This document shows positions 55,801 to 64,000 of a stretch of DNA of 64,000 nucleotides, piece after piece. The stretch is taken from positions 49,828,032-49,892,031 of the forward strand of contig CM047431.1 in the NCBI GenBank assembly GCA_026168455.1, in the 5' to 3' direction. This DNA comes from Theocolax elegans. Its lineage: Eukaryota; Arthropoda; Insecta; Hymenoptera; Cerocephalidae. Numbering within the stretch: position 1 is the first letter of the stretch; every line of letters starts with the position of its first letter. The notes below the pieces were generated by a model, which did not search any database, had not been told where the DNA came from, and worked only from the letters and a program-made list of their open reading frames with translations. A program made the translations under genes and the position numbers.

Positions 55801-58800
55801 ATTATCGATAAAGTTAACGACGCGATAAAATTTAGCATGTTGACATACGTAAAGTAAATTATACGTGTAATAATAATTGTCGAGGAATCGAGAAGTATCA
55901 GTAGTGGAACACATTTAGGATGATAATTTTAATGTTTAAATATAATATATACATATTGCTGTTAGCGCAAAATGGACGTGGAATGTCCGGTTCAATTGTT
56001 GTGATCACAATTTTTAACATCAATTTAATAGAATTAGATCGTATTACGTTTTAAAAATTAATTGCGAATGAAATGAATACTTTAAATATCGAACTGAATT
56101 TATAGAAAGTTTCAGATCACTATATTTATGGATAATAAAGAAAATAATATGAATTTCTGGAGGTTTCTCCTTTCCATCAATTTTTACTACGTATTTCCGA
56201 AATTGACACCCTTATCACAAAAGTCGAGGTGGAGTTATACATGTGGTTTTTTTAGGAAATATACTTTATTCTTTCATGTAGTCTTTTTTGGACTATATAT
56301 ATGAAAATTAACATGTGGAATCAAACATGAAATTGTACGTGGAGTTTCATGTGGAAATTATCATTAACTTTTTTCCGAAAGTCCGAAAAAGTCACTTATA
56401 GCTCCACCTTGACTTTTTTTGATAGGAATATTTTCACCAATTAAATGTAATATTTAAAAATAAAGTAAATAACTATACATTTTTGCTTGTCGCGCATAAA
56501 TTCTTACTCAAGTTGGATATAATTCTTTAAAATAATTATTAATCGATGGAAAGGGCTAAAGGAATAATTAAAAATGTAAATATAAATATGAATTATTGTT
56601 TGCTTAAAGATTTGCTTCAATAACCGGTAATAATTCAAGAATATAGTTAGTTACGTACTTGACGTGAAACATTTTTTCTTGCGGTTGCGCGATAATGGAC
56701 AATAATTAAATAGCTTGTGACAATTTGCAATGAACAGATTTGACCATAACCATAACCGTATAATTTTTTCCTCGTACAATGTTTTTTACTATTTCGATAC
56801 TCTTACATGACTAAATTAGTGATTATTAACATGTTTAGAATTTAAAATATTTTTTCCCAATGTTGGAAAAGGTTGTAAATGGAAGAATAGAGCACATCTT
56901 CCGTATTATAGATATACTTTTACTCGAAAAAAAAAAAAAAGATTTTTAAACCTATATTTAAAAAATATAAGTATATCGCACTTTAATTTATAGCAATCCA
57001 ATCATTCAAAAGAAATGAAAAGTAATCTCGACGTTACTACCAGGCGTCAAAGCGAGACACACCCTCTATAATCGATGGTTCGAAAAAGGGGGTGGTGGTT
57101 GGTTCACCCAGAAAGGAAAAAACGACCTTGGGCAAGACGTCTTAGTGTGTATCTTAAAGGCCAAATAAATAAATCAAAATAGCCGCGGGTACGAATTTCG
57201 CGTGAGGGCCGGCCACGGAAATCGCAATTCGACACGAGCGGCTAAACCGAAGACGCGCGAAAGTCTAAAAATATATATCCGTGGTAAGTACCGAGCGAGA
57301 CCTCCTGCAGACGTTATACCGAGTTCAAGGATGTAAGTACAGAAACTATAAGAATCAATTCGTGGTTTTACACGTACATGTAATACGTATACCCTCTAAT
57401 TTTTAATCTCTCTTGTTCTTATAAACATCGACCTTTTTCATTCTTCTCGACTCGTTAAACATTTATAGTTGACTGATCGGTGAAAATTGATTTCGTTGCA
57501 CGAAATAAGTAGTCTACGTTCGTTAAAATTCATCGAAACAATTACGTCTATTATATACTCTATGTACACGCGTGGTGATTGTTTCTGCAGTAAAATAAAT
57601 TACAACAATTATAATTCGATTTAACGTTTCGAATAATTTCCCTGTTTAAGGTAATCTCCACTTTTTCATTTTTATTACACCACCACTTCGTTATACGTTT
57701 CCCTTGAGGATAATAAAAAAAAAGAGGACCGATGATGTACATTTGTAATATTTAAATATATACGGGAGATTCCGCGTCAAATGATCAGGTGAAGGAAAAA
57801 TCGTTATAAATAGGAAGAAATCACCTGAAGAAAGTATAATAAAAAAAATTTTTTTAATTTTCATCCCACGTTGGTGAAATGTTACAAATCGTAAAGAAAT
57901 TGAAATTTTTTGAAAAATTAGCATTTTAAACATTTTTAACAATTATAAGTGTATATAATATCGGTTTCTCCGAACTAAATACTTTACTTTAGAATAAAAT
58001 TTAGTTCGGAGAAACCGATATTATATACACATATACATATTCACGAATGATAAATTCATTTTGTTTCATTATTAACAATTGTTAACTTAAAAACGTTCAA
58101 TTTTTTGTATGTAAAAAAAAGGAATGTACGATTTTAAATTTTTTAATAATCCAAATTTTTTCTCTTGTAGCCAGCAATATTGTCTTATTCTAAAGATCAA
58201 ATTTCTTTCTTATAGCCGATAATTTTATGTTATTTGAATAAAATAGAAAATATGATTTATGGAAATTTGCACGTACTACATGTCACTGTTTTATCAAAAA
58301 TGCCATAACTCAGCTCAAAAAGCTCGGCCAGAAACCTGTCAGGGGTCAATAAAAGAAAGAAAATATTGTTGACTACAAGCAGAAATTGGTTCATTAAAAA
58401 ATATTTGGACGTACATTTCTTTTTTGTATTTTAAGACTTATTATTGTTCTACAGCATAATAAAAGTGATAATTAACATACCCACAAAATTTCAACAAATT
58501 CTTCTTTAAATTTATAATATTTTCTCCATTTAACATATATAACAAAAAGTAGATAGTTTTTGAGTTAAAAATTGTTAAAAATGCTAAAAATGCTTATTTT
58601 TCGAATAATCTCAATTTTCGACTGTCTTTAACATTGCACCAATATGAGAAAAAATGTCTTTTACTTTCTTCAAGTGATTTCCTGTAGGTTGCAACTATCA
58701 AAAACACTATTTATTTTTTGTCCGGATCACTTGACATAGAATCTCCCATATACATACATATATATCGTTCAAATAATTATAACTTTGAAAATTTGAAATA

Positions 58801-59972
58801 ATTAACATAAAATTTAAAGATTTAGATTTCTAGGGTGTATAGCTAAATTTATCACGCATCTTAGGTTATTAACATAATCAGACACGCAGTCAGTTAAGTA
58901 GCCACGATGTATAGGTACAAATGTTGGCCGACGTATATTAATCGTAGAAATAATGAAAATTTATTATTCCACTGAATTAATTGAAAATGTATGTATCTAT
59001 TACAGATAGTCCAACATTTTTTTTTACGATGCAGAAAGTGAAGATAAATCTCTATTGCACGGCATTAATTACAATCGTAATAGAGTATTTAAATAGTTGT
59101 TAAAAGGTGGTATCAAGGCCAACGAAAGTTTGAATTTTTAACAAAATAACTTAAATTTTCGGTAAAACAAAGGGAGCACCGACCTGCGTAACAATTTAAT
59201 ACATCACTCGTTTAATGTAGTATAGTCACAAATCGATTATTTTGAAATATTCTAAAACTGTACCACTTGATTTACAAAACGATTAATTGAGCGAATAAAT
59301 GAACATAATTAATTCAAACGTGGGACAGAGTGATAGATTGTATATCTGTACTAGCAGTTATTGCATTGACGTTAAAATTTGTCACAACATTAAAAATGTC
59401 GTACGAATGTAAACACGGCGCGAGAAATTTAATTAGTATATAAATTTCGGAGAAAAATGTTGTAGTAAAAATGGCTATAACGTCTAGGAATAATTTACTG
59501 TATATTTGTTAAAATTTCCAAAATGTATAATAAATTTTATTATTACTCGATCACAGTAATTTTTAGTGCAATATTTTTCTGCGCGTATACGCGTCTAACA
59601 CCATACTATTAATGTTAACCAAACTTTATTTTTGTACGTATATATATATACATATGTACGTAAAAAGAAAAACAATAAAAAAAGAACGAGTGAAACCAAA
59701 GAGTAATAAAATTGAGCATATGAAATTCGAAACACCCCTGTTAAATATTTGCGCGTCAATAATCAATTAAGCCGAAAAGAAAAAAAATTAAAACGACCGA
59801 GTAATTCGAATCGAAGATAATCTATATTTGATATAATCAGTTAACGTGAACTTGACCTTCCGTTTGGTGACGAAGACGGAAGCATCCCAAATTGCTGGCG
59901 TGCCGCTATTGAAGTCTCCACCGTGAAACCAGACCATCACGGGTAATCCTCCACCTTCGTTCGGTCGATTGC
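49395..59972 (-). CDS. Type-B carboxylesterase (COesterase family), 5'-partial
   Basis: Four minus-strand exons (59972-59857, 55065-54754, 52801-52278, 49899-49395) join with matching phases (0, 0, 2) into 484 residues of an alpha/beta-hydrolase carboxylesterase. In order: oxyanion-hole strand VMVWFHGGDF; the VTVAYRLNILGFF core; nucleophile elbow FGHSAGA (Ser codon AGT at 54889-54891); AMSGDAI; a Cys loop; acid TSNEQA (Glu codon 52569-52571); and WAGVPHMFELPFVWG with the catalytic His (49800-49802). Ser-Glu (about 123 residues) and Glu-His (about 130) spacings fit the family. A complete triad argues for an active hydrolase rather than a neuroligin- or glutactin-type adhesion relative, but His in place of the usual Glu before Ser, and Gln in place of Gly after the acid, are unusual. 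A hydrophobic C-terminal tail follows an NVT glycosylation site. About 100 N-terminal residues and the signal peptide are missing. Substrate unknown. Confidence 0.93.
51187..51695. mobile_element. DNA transposon with GGGCCTTATTCAGTAA ends and CAG duplication
   Basis: Terminal inverted repeats GGGCCTTATTCAGTAA (51187) and TTACTGAATAAGGCCC (ending 51695) continue through AACGCAAGCG. They are flanked by CAG at 51184-51186 and 51696-51698. A 3-bp duplication and GGGCC ends are reminiscent of PIF/Harbinger MITEs; that assignment is inference. A family A MITE (51221-51603) lies inside it. Confidence 0.75.
51221..51603. mobile_element. Family A MITE nested in the GGGCC element
   Basis: TTAA at 51217-51220, then GGGGGTTCCTTACTCAA, the internal hairpin (AGAGAAGAGGCGTCTTCGTT against AACGAAGGCGCCTCTTCTCT) and the end GACTATGGCACCCC. 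The right TTAA is lost. This copy preserves the uninterrupted GGTAGGGAGGATAAA that serves as the empty site for the insertion at 10633-11168. Confidence 0.75.
51715..51963. mobile_element. 249-bp palindromic element (family D)
   Basis: Arms CGACAATAATTATGGACAT at the left and ATGTCCATAATTATTGTCG at the right. They are nearly exact for about 65 bp (with a shared TAAAGAAAATAGAGTTTTTACC) and continue through CAATAGCT/AGCTATTG. It starts only 17 bp after the CAG of the previous element. No coding capacity. Confidence 0.75.
52278..52801 (-). CDS. Carboxylesterase exon with the catalytic acid
   Basis: Acceptor CCAACAG before 52801; donor TAG|GTGAAA at 52278/52277, leaving two bases (AG) that join with G of the next exon to form an Arg codon. 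It encodes the second Cys-loop region (GCFRRTSDLMECLR), the GFTSNEQA acid segment and one NST and one NNST glycosylation sequon. Confidence 0.9.
53045..53405. mobile_element. Family B MITE in a carboxylesterase intron
   Basis: TTAA at 53041-53044, then GGGGTGGCATACCCAGTAGG. The hairpin is centred on CACAAACAATCGTACATTTTC with matching GAAATTTTT arms, ending GGTATACCACCTTT. Fairly well preserved. Confidence 0.8.
53560..54722. mobile_element. Large foldback element with nested SINE
   Basis: CAGCCAGTGTT at 53560-53570 faces AACACTGGCTG at 54712-54722. The arms pair over most of their length: TATTCAATATTAACAATTAA (53590) with its complement ending near 54696, GGCTGAAATTTTAACAGT (53843) with its complement near 54058, and a TACTCTGATTTTT pair. 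The right arm is interrupted by the 5S-derived SINE, leaving about 750 bp of foldback sequence. No transposase frame; target duplication unclear. Confidence 0.8.
54216..54624 (+). mobile_element. 5S rRNA-derived SINE (SINE3-like)
   Basis: 54251-54305 is strongly 5S-like: GATCGCGAAAGTTAAGCAGC and then GGTTAGTACTTGGATGGGA followed by GACC. It therefore includes the A-box and C-box of the internal RNA polymerase III promoter. After GGGAGACC the sequence is not 5S but a GC-rich body ending in an A-rich tail. Near-identical flanks ATAATTTATTTTAAA (54201-54215) and ATAATTTGTTTAAAA (54625-54639) look like a target-site duplication. About 35 bp before the 5S part are unrelated to 5S. A processed 5S pseudogene is less likely because of the long body. 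Confidence 0.75.
54754..55065 (-). CDS. Carboxylesterase exon with the nucleophile elbow
   Basis: Acceptor ACAACAG before 55065 and consensus donor CAG|GTATGT at 54754/54753. 104 residues, phase 0 at both ends. It contains YRLNILGFF, GNFGMLDQIAALDWV and the elbow GHSAGA. The large foldback element (53560-54722) ends only about 31 bp inside the following intron. Confidence 0.92.
56209..56427. mobile_element. 219-bp inverted-repeat element (family G)
   Basis: CTTATCACAAAAGTCGAGG and GGAGTTATA at the left pair with TATAGCTCCACC and TTGACTTTTTTTGATAGG at the right. Arms of about 30 bp around an AT-rich centre containing two CATGTGGAAWY motifs. Small and diverged. Confidence 0.6.
57764..58747. 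mobile_element. 984-bp element with GGGAGATTC ends and 6-bp duplication
   Basis: GGGAGATTCCGCGTCAAATG at the left and the complement of GGGAGATTCTATGTCAAGTG at the right, with similarity continuing about 90 bp (shared AAATCACYTGAAGAAAGTA). It is flanked by ATATAC at 57758-57763 and 58748-58753. No transposase frame. A perfect 32-bp hairpin lies inside at 57949-58030. Family not recognised. Confidence 0.75.
57949..58030. repeat. Perfect 32-bp inverted repeat with 18-nt loop
   Basis: 57949-57980 and 57999-58030 are exact reverse complements (core ATCGGTTTCTCCGAACTAAA) around an 18-nt AT-rich spacer. It could be a small MITE, a recombination footprint or a hairpin RNA precursor. Confidence 0.9.
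59450..59590. mobile_element. Mariner-like MITE (family E), short copy
   Basis: TCGGAGAAAAATGTTGTAGT at the left and the complement CAGAAAAATATTGCACTAAA at the right, with TAAAAAT inner matches. Diverged copy about 260 bp from the esterase exon donor. Confidence 0.55.
59857..59972 (-). CDS. Carboxylesterase exon with the oxyanion-hole motif
   Basis: Acceptor ATTCGGCAG at 59973-59974; donor AAG|GTCAAG, weaker than consensus. The exon enters with two bases of a split codon, then encodes 38 residues (NRPNEGGGLPVMVWF onward), including HGGDF whose Gly-Gly forms the oxyanion hole. Its upstream partner exon must end one base into a codon. None was recognised in 59975-64000. Confidence 0.88.
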
Positions 59973-60880
59973 CTGCCGAATAAATTAACCATCGTCAACT
60001 ATACGTACATACTAAACAAAGGTGAAAAGTGCTGGGTTTTTTTTTTCATTTTCTACGTATATATGTGCAAAGGTAAAGAATCGATCGAGTCCATCGTTTT
60101 TTTTTCCTTTTCGTTCGTTTAAGGATGCATGAATGACTTGGAGGACGTGACGTCAAGGTTGGAAATTTTTCTATAGTTTAGGTGCGGTTTCTCGTGTATA
60201 CACACACACATATATATCCCTCTTAAAATTTGAATCCCAGACGATGATTGGTTTATATCGTTTCGTGCATATGAATATTTTCTTATCGTTGCAAGCGATC
60301 AACCTTCCTACGATATTTCAGGATTAATATGGGTTGTTTCGATTCATGTATTGTTGTATCTCGTTTTCTTTATTCACATTAGATATTATATTACAACAGT
60401 TAGTCAAAACGAGAGCATTTCGGTTATAAAATCCTTTAATTTTTTGTAATTGTACAAATGAAAATCGAGTGAATTGTTAAAAATTTAATTCGAAAATTGG
60501 AAGGATAATCGGATATATATATACATATATAATAAAACATGTATATTATAAATGATTTAGTATAATAACCCTTTCAACGTATGTATTTGAAGATAACCGA
60601 TGAAAATTTTAGGTTGTAAATAAACATTTATTCATCCTTTATTGCCAAAACGTGTATAAATCATTGGGTTACTTTTACGACCTTCTGCAGAACCGTTTTA
60701 CGTCTGTAAAGATAAATCAACATTTTTTCCTCTTTTTGACGTACACACCGATCGTGCAATGATCTTTTACACGGTGGAAAGGATTATAATATATTTCAAA
60801 AAAGTGTATAGTATTGTAATTTACCTAACATTATTTTACAATTTATGTAATTTCGTGTCGGAACAAAAATCAGCGCAATT
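59973..60880. other. Upstream flank of the first visible esterase exon
   Basis: AT-rich sequence. I searched the minus strand for the conserved N-terminal esterase segments (a GIPYA-type strand and SEDCL.LN) and saw none, so this is probably intron. Confidence 0.4.
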
Positions 60881-61159
60881 TTACAATTCTGTGGCTTCCC
60901 GGCAAAACCAGTTAAGTTTACTTTTTGAATTTTTTTGTGGATTATGTACCCTTGTGTACAGTACTTTCAACTGAACATATCTATAATTGCCGAAATTTTA
61001 CTCTAGGCTAAGTGCAAGCTAGTTAAAAAGGCAGATAAGTCCATTTTTTTAAATTAGTTCCCGGCAAAACCAGATAAGTCCAAACACTTTCAGAATATAT
61101 TTAATTATACAATTTATTTATTAAAGGTAGATATATTAAATTCTAAATACAATACATAT

Positions 61160-61240
61160 ATACAGTGATATATATATGGAAATTAAAAAAATGAGGGTTG
61201 ACCAGCGTAGCGAATAGGGGGTCAGGGGCTCCCCCCTAGT
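61160..61240 (+). mobile_element. Helitron-like 3' terminus
   Basis: GC-rich islet GACCAGCGTAGCGAATAGG in AT-rich surroundings, followed by a hairpin (GGGGG, nine-base loop, CCCCC) and CTAG then T at 61236-61240. A hairpin just before CTRR-T is the hallmark of Helitron 3' ends. The 5' (TC) end could not be located, so only the terminus is called. Confidence 0.4.
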
Positions 61241-61785
61241 ATATATAGATGCTGTAATTTATTTATTTAAACTAAAAATTGTTTTTTTTTTACAAATTTA
61301 CATATACAATAATGCAATTCTGATACCTAAAATGTTAGTTTCCAATCAATACTAAAGAGATTTTCAACGAAATACATCAATTTTGTAAATGTAACAGTTT
61401 GTTTACAAAATCACGTCTATGAGGCTATGCTCGAGTAAGAATGCGTTTTAAAAATGGCGGAAAGTCTTGGCAGATCGTCGTTGTGTATATTTACCTAAAA
61501 CCAGTACAAAGGTACTGGTAATAAACGCGTAATTTGGTAAGTCACAAAACGAACTACCACTAATTTGATTCTATCAATAATTATGTGTTCGTAATTGCTC
61601 GCGTCTTTTTTTAATTTTATCGTATTTTAGCCTTATATTACTATAAATACAGCCTAATTATTATTAAAACTCAATTTATATAGTCGCACAATGATTATTA
61701 TTGACTATTTCTACCTAAAACACCGAAAACCGGTAAAACCGGATAAGTCCCAGATCCGGCGAAACCAGGTAACTTCACGATATTA

Positions 61786-61997
61786 CACTGTGAAAAATTT
61801 TTAGTAAAAATTACAATACTGTCTAGTAAAAGAGTCACAGACTGCCAAAAATGAGAAAAATTACTATACTTTATAGTAAAATTTACTATAATTCTTGTAA
61901 ATTTTACAATAAAGTATAGTAATTTTTCTCATTTTTGGCATTCTGTGACTCTTTTACTAGATAGTATTGTAATTTTTACTAAAAATTTTTCTCAGTG
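61786..61997. mobile_element. Mariner-like MITE (family E), well preserved
   Basis: TA duplications at 61784-61785 and 61998-61999. Ends CACTGTGAAAAATTTTT and its near-complement ending CTCAGTG; almost the whole 212 bp folds into one hairpin with arms of about 95 bp. TA duplication fits the Tc1/mariner group. Confidence 0.8.
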
Positions 61998-62205
61998 TAC
62001 GTGAATCCAAGGATCAGAAACGATCTACCCTGGACTTACTAATGTCAAAATGTTTCTATTAAATGCATCTATAAACTAACTGCAGTATTGCAACGCATTT
62101 CGTTCGTTTTGCGATTTGACCAAACTTTGCACTTTCAAACTCGGTTTTCTCGAAATCACAAAAAGTGGACTTAAATGGGTTTGCCGGGAAACCACAGAAT
62201 TATAA

Positions 62206-64000
62206 CATGAGTTATAAGTTTAATCAGTAAATTTTCATTTTTTTATTAATTTATTAAAAACTATATAAGTATCTATGTTACATATGCACACGCGTGATAA
62301 TAAATAATTAATATTAAATTAATTTTTGATGAATACTTATATATTTGATAAAACGTGATATATGTATACCATGGTTCTTAATGAAACAATATCATATTTT
62401 ACTGCTATTCCAAAATTTAGTCAACTGTGTTACTAAAAATATGACTTTTAACACGTATATAATAAGTTCACTAATACACTTTTTTTTTCTTTTATAGATA
62501 CTTGGCATTTATAATTACATTCAGTATCCAAATGGAGATATCTTGGATGTGACTATATAATTACCAGTTTAATTGGCCATAAAGTTAAAGCAATTTACCA
62601 TCTCCTCGCTCTTTGGATTAATGTACTTTGACAGTTTCAATGAACATCATTATAAGAAACTATTTATACACGTATTTTATATTTACACCAATGAGAAATT
62701 GGGCCTTCTGAAAAAATGGATTGACATGAAACTGAATGATTCCTATGCCCCGATGAACATATACATGTTTCAGCGCGTTCACGTCAGCGCCATATAAGGA
62801 CGAAAATGTACGGCCTCCCAAAGAAAAAATGAGAATAAATTTTTAATGTTTCCTCAGAAATTAAAAAATTTAGATCCCCTATAGTAAAAATTTAAATCTC
62901 AAGAATATTAGGCAGTAACAATTGGTAGTAAGAACCTTGTATACATGGAGAGAAATTTTGTATTAAAAATTACAAAACCGTTTGTAACAATTACAATAGT
63001 TTTTAAAGAAATTACAAATTGGAAAACTGAGAAAAATAACTATAGTTTATGTTATATTAAAATTTACAAAAGTTAGTACACCTAAATATCACAACAACTG
63101 CAATACATTTAAATTTTTAAAAATTAGTTTTTAAATTTCTTCAGCCTGTCAGTCTGTAACTTGTTTACTAGACTACACTATTATAATTTTTAATCTAAAC
63201 TTTCTGTTAGTGTACTGAAACGCTTTTTAGCTTATACGTTTATAACATTTAACAGAATAACTATAACATCAAAACTAAAGACGTGCGTATACTCGAAACA
63301 TTCAACTCGAGTTTTTCCACTGACTATAGGAGAGGCCAAAGCGTTTGGAATGCAAATACAAAATACGTATATTTTTGGCAAAAAGTTATAAAGCAAGTAC
63401 CAACTAACAAATATTTTAGTCTAAAAAATATATTAGAAATTGTGTTGTTAAATTAACATTAAAATTCCTTTTTTTTTTATTATTTATTAGTGGTAGTTCT
63501 TATTTATTTATTTTTAAATTGTATCTATACTTGATTTGGGGTTTCATTTAAAACCAAATTCGGAAGAAGCGGCATTTTTTTTTTAATTTGGTTTAGTGGC
63601 GTATAACTTTGGTAAAAAGGAACGGCTAGGGTCTAAAACTTTGGTATTTTTCATAATTTTATACTAGAAATAATATCCTAGAATTTGGATAAGATCCGTG
63701 TTTCAAAAACCTTGGTCATTTCTGGTGAATTCGAGTAGGGTACTCGAATAACTCATAAAATTATTACCATCTATTATCAGAATCAATTTGAATTATTCCC
63801 ATAAATTGAATATAATTTGTGTCATATAAATATTTTGATTTTCCTGTCGTAAAATCTGTACGTAAAAAGAAGGTTGATCTAGCGATTCGATCAATTCCGT
63901 CATGAACCTGCGCACAGCTCGGATTATTCTGAATTGAGAAACTCGGTCCATTCGAGCAATTAGAAACTATTCGAGTCACTCGATTATTACGAGTAGTTTG
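62206..64000. other. Non-coding right end of window
   Basis: AT-rich. A degenerate family E pair is at about 62946-63216 (CATGGAGAGAAATTTTG against AACTTTCTGTTAGTG). The 71-codon minus frame at 63764-63979 does not resemble the missing esterase N-terminus. Confidence 0.4.

Larger units (their letters stand above)
55066..59856 (-). other. Carboxylesterase intron of 4.8 kb
   Basis: Separates the oxyanion-hole exon from the nucleophile exon. It contains a MITE (56209-56427), a 984-bp element (57764-58747), a family E MITE (59450-59590) and a CpG-rich islet (57050-57340). Short frames around 55301-55630 and 57560-57942 are not coding. Confidence 0.8.
60881..62205. mobile_element. 1.3-kb inverted-repeat element with CCGGCAAAACCAG subterminal repeats
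   Basis: The left end (AATTCTGTGGCTTCCCGGC, about 60884) and the complement of the right end (AATTCTGTGGTTTCCCGGC, about 62202) are inverted and continue through AAAMCCAKTTAAGT. Direct internal copies of the motif lie at 60898-60917, 61060-61081, 61731-61750 and 61755-61773. It carries a nested family E MITE and a Helitron-like terminus. No transposase recognised. Confidence 0.6.

Overview
The window is AT-rich eukaryotic DNA with spliced genes, long introns, many GA/CT microsatellites and a heavy load of short inverted-repeat transposons. It reads as an insect nuclear genome. Hymenoptera is my guess from the general texture and is not proven by anything in the sequence. Two protein-coding genes can be supported with confidence, and they converge tail to tail.

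Gene 1 (+ strand, coding 38673-42559) is the Ras-family small GTPase Rap1. Its three coding exons join in phase into a 184-residue protein, which is the normal Rap1 length, with intact nucleotide-binding motifs, the Rap-specific Thr61 and a C-terminal CIVL prenylation box. The first coding exon carries 125 nt of 5' UTR behind a strong splice acceptor (exon start 38548), so at least one non-coding exon lies further upstream. A short, well-spliced non-coding exon candidate sits at 19868-19914.

Gene 2 (- strand, 59972 down to 49395) is a type-B carboxylesterase. Four exons with matching phases give 484 residues with a complete Ser-Glu-His triad. The nucleophile elbow is G-H-S-A-G rather than the usual G-E-S-A-G. 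The N-terminal 100 or so residues are missing and probably lie beyond position 64000 or in exons I could not recognise.

Layout: 1-38000 is almost entirely non-coding. It holds scattered MITEs (miniature inverted-repeat transposons), microsatellites, one possible orphan coding exon (4734-4832), one 167-codon orphan ORF (22095-22598, -) and one decayed coding-like patch (about 36130-36400). Rap1 occupies 38548-42559, and its first intron is largely a pile of TTAA-flanked MITEs. 42560-49394 is the Rap1 3' UTR plus the convergent intergenic region. 49395-59972 is the esterase, whose introns hold at least eight transposon copies, including a 5S-rRNA-derived SINE nested in a large foldback element. 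59973-64000 carries a 1.3-kb inverted-repeat element with a nested mariner-like MITE and a Helitron-like terminus.

I found no tRNA, intact rRNA gene, CRISPR array or viral gene. The most informative novelty is the repeat landscape: several MITE families whose ends, target duplications and nesting order can be read directly from this window. All element family assignments are by eye and need a library search.
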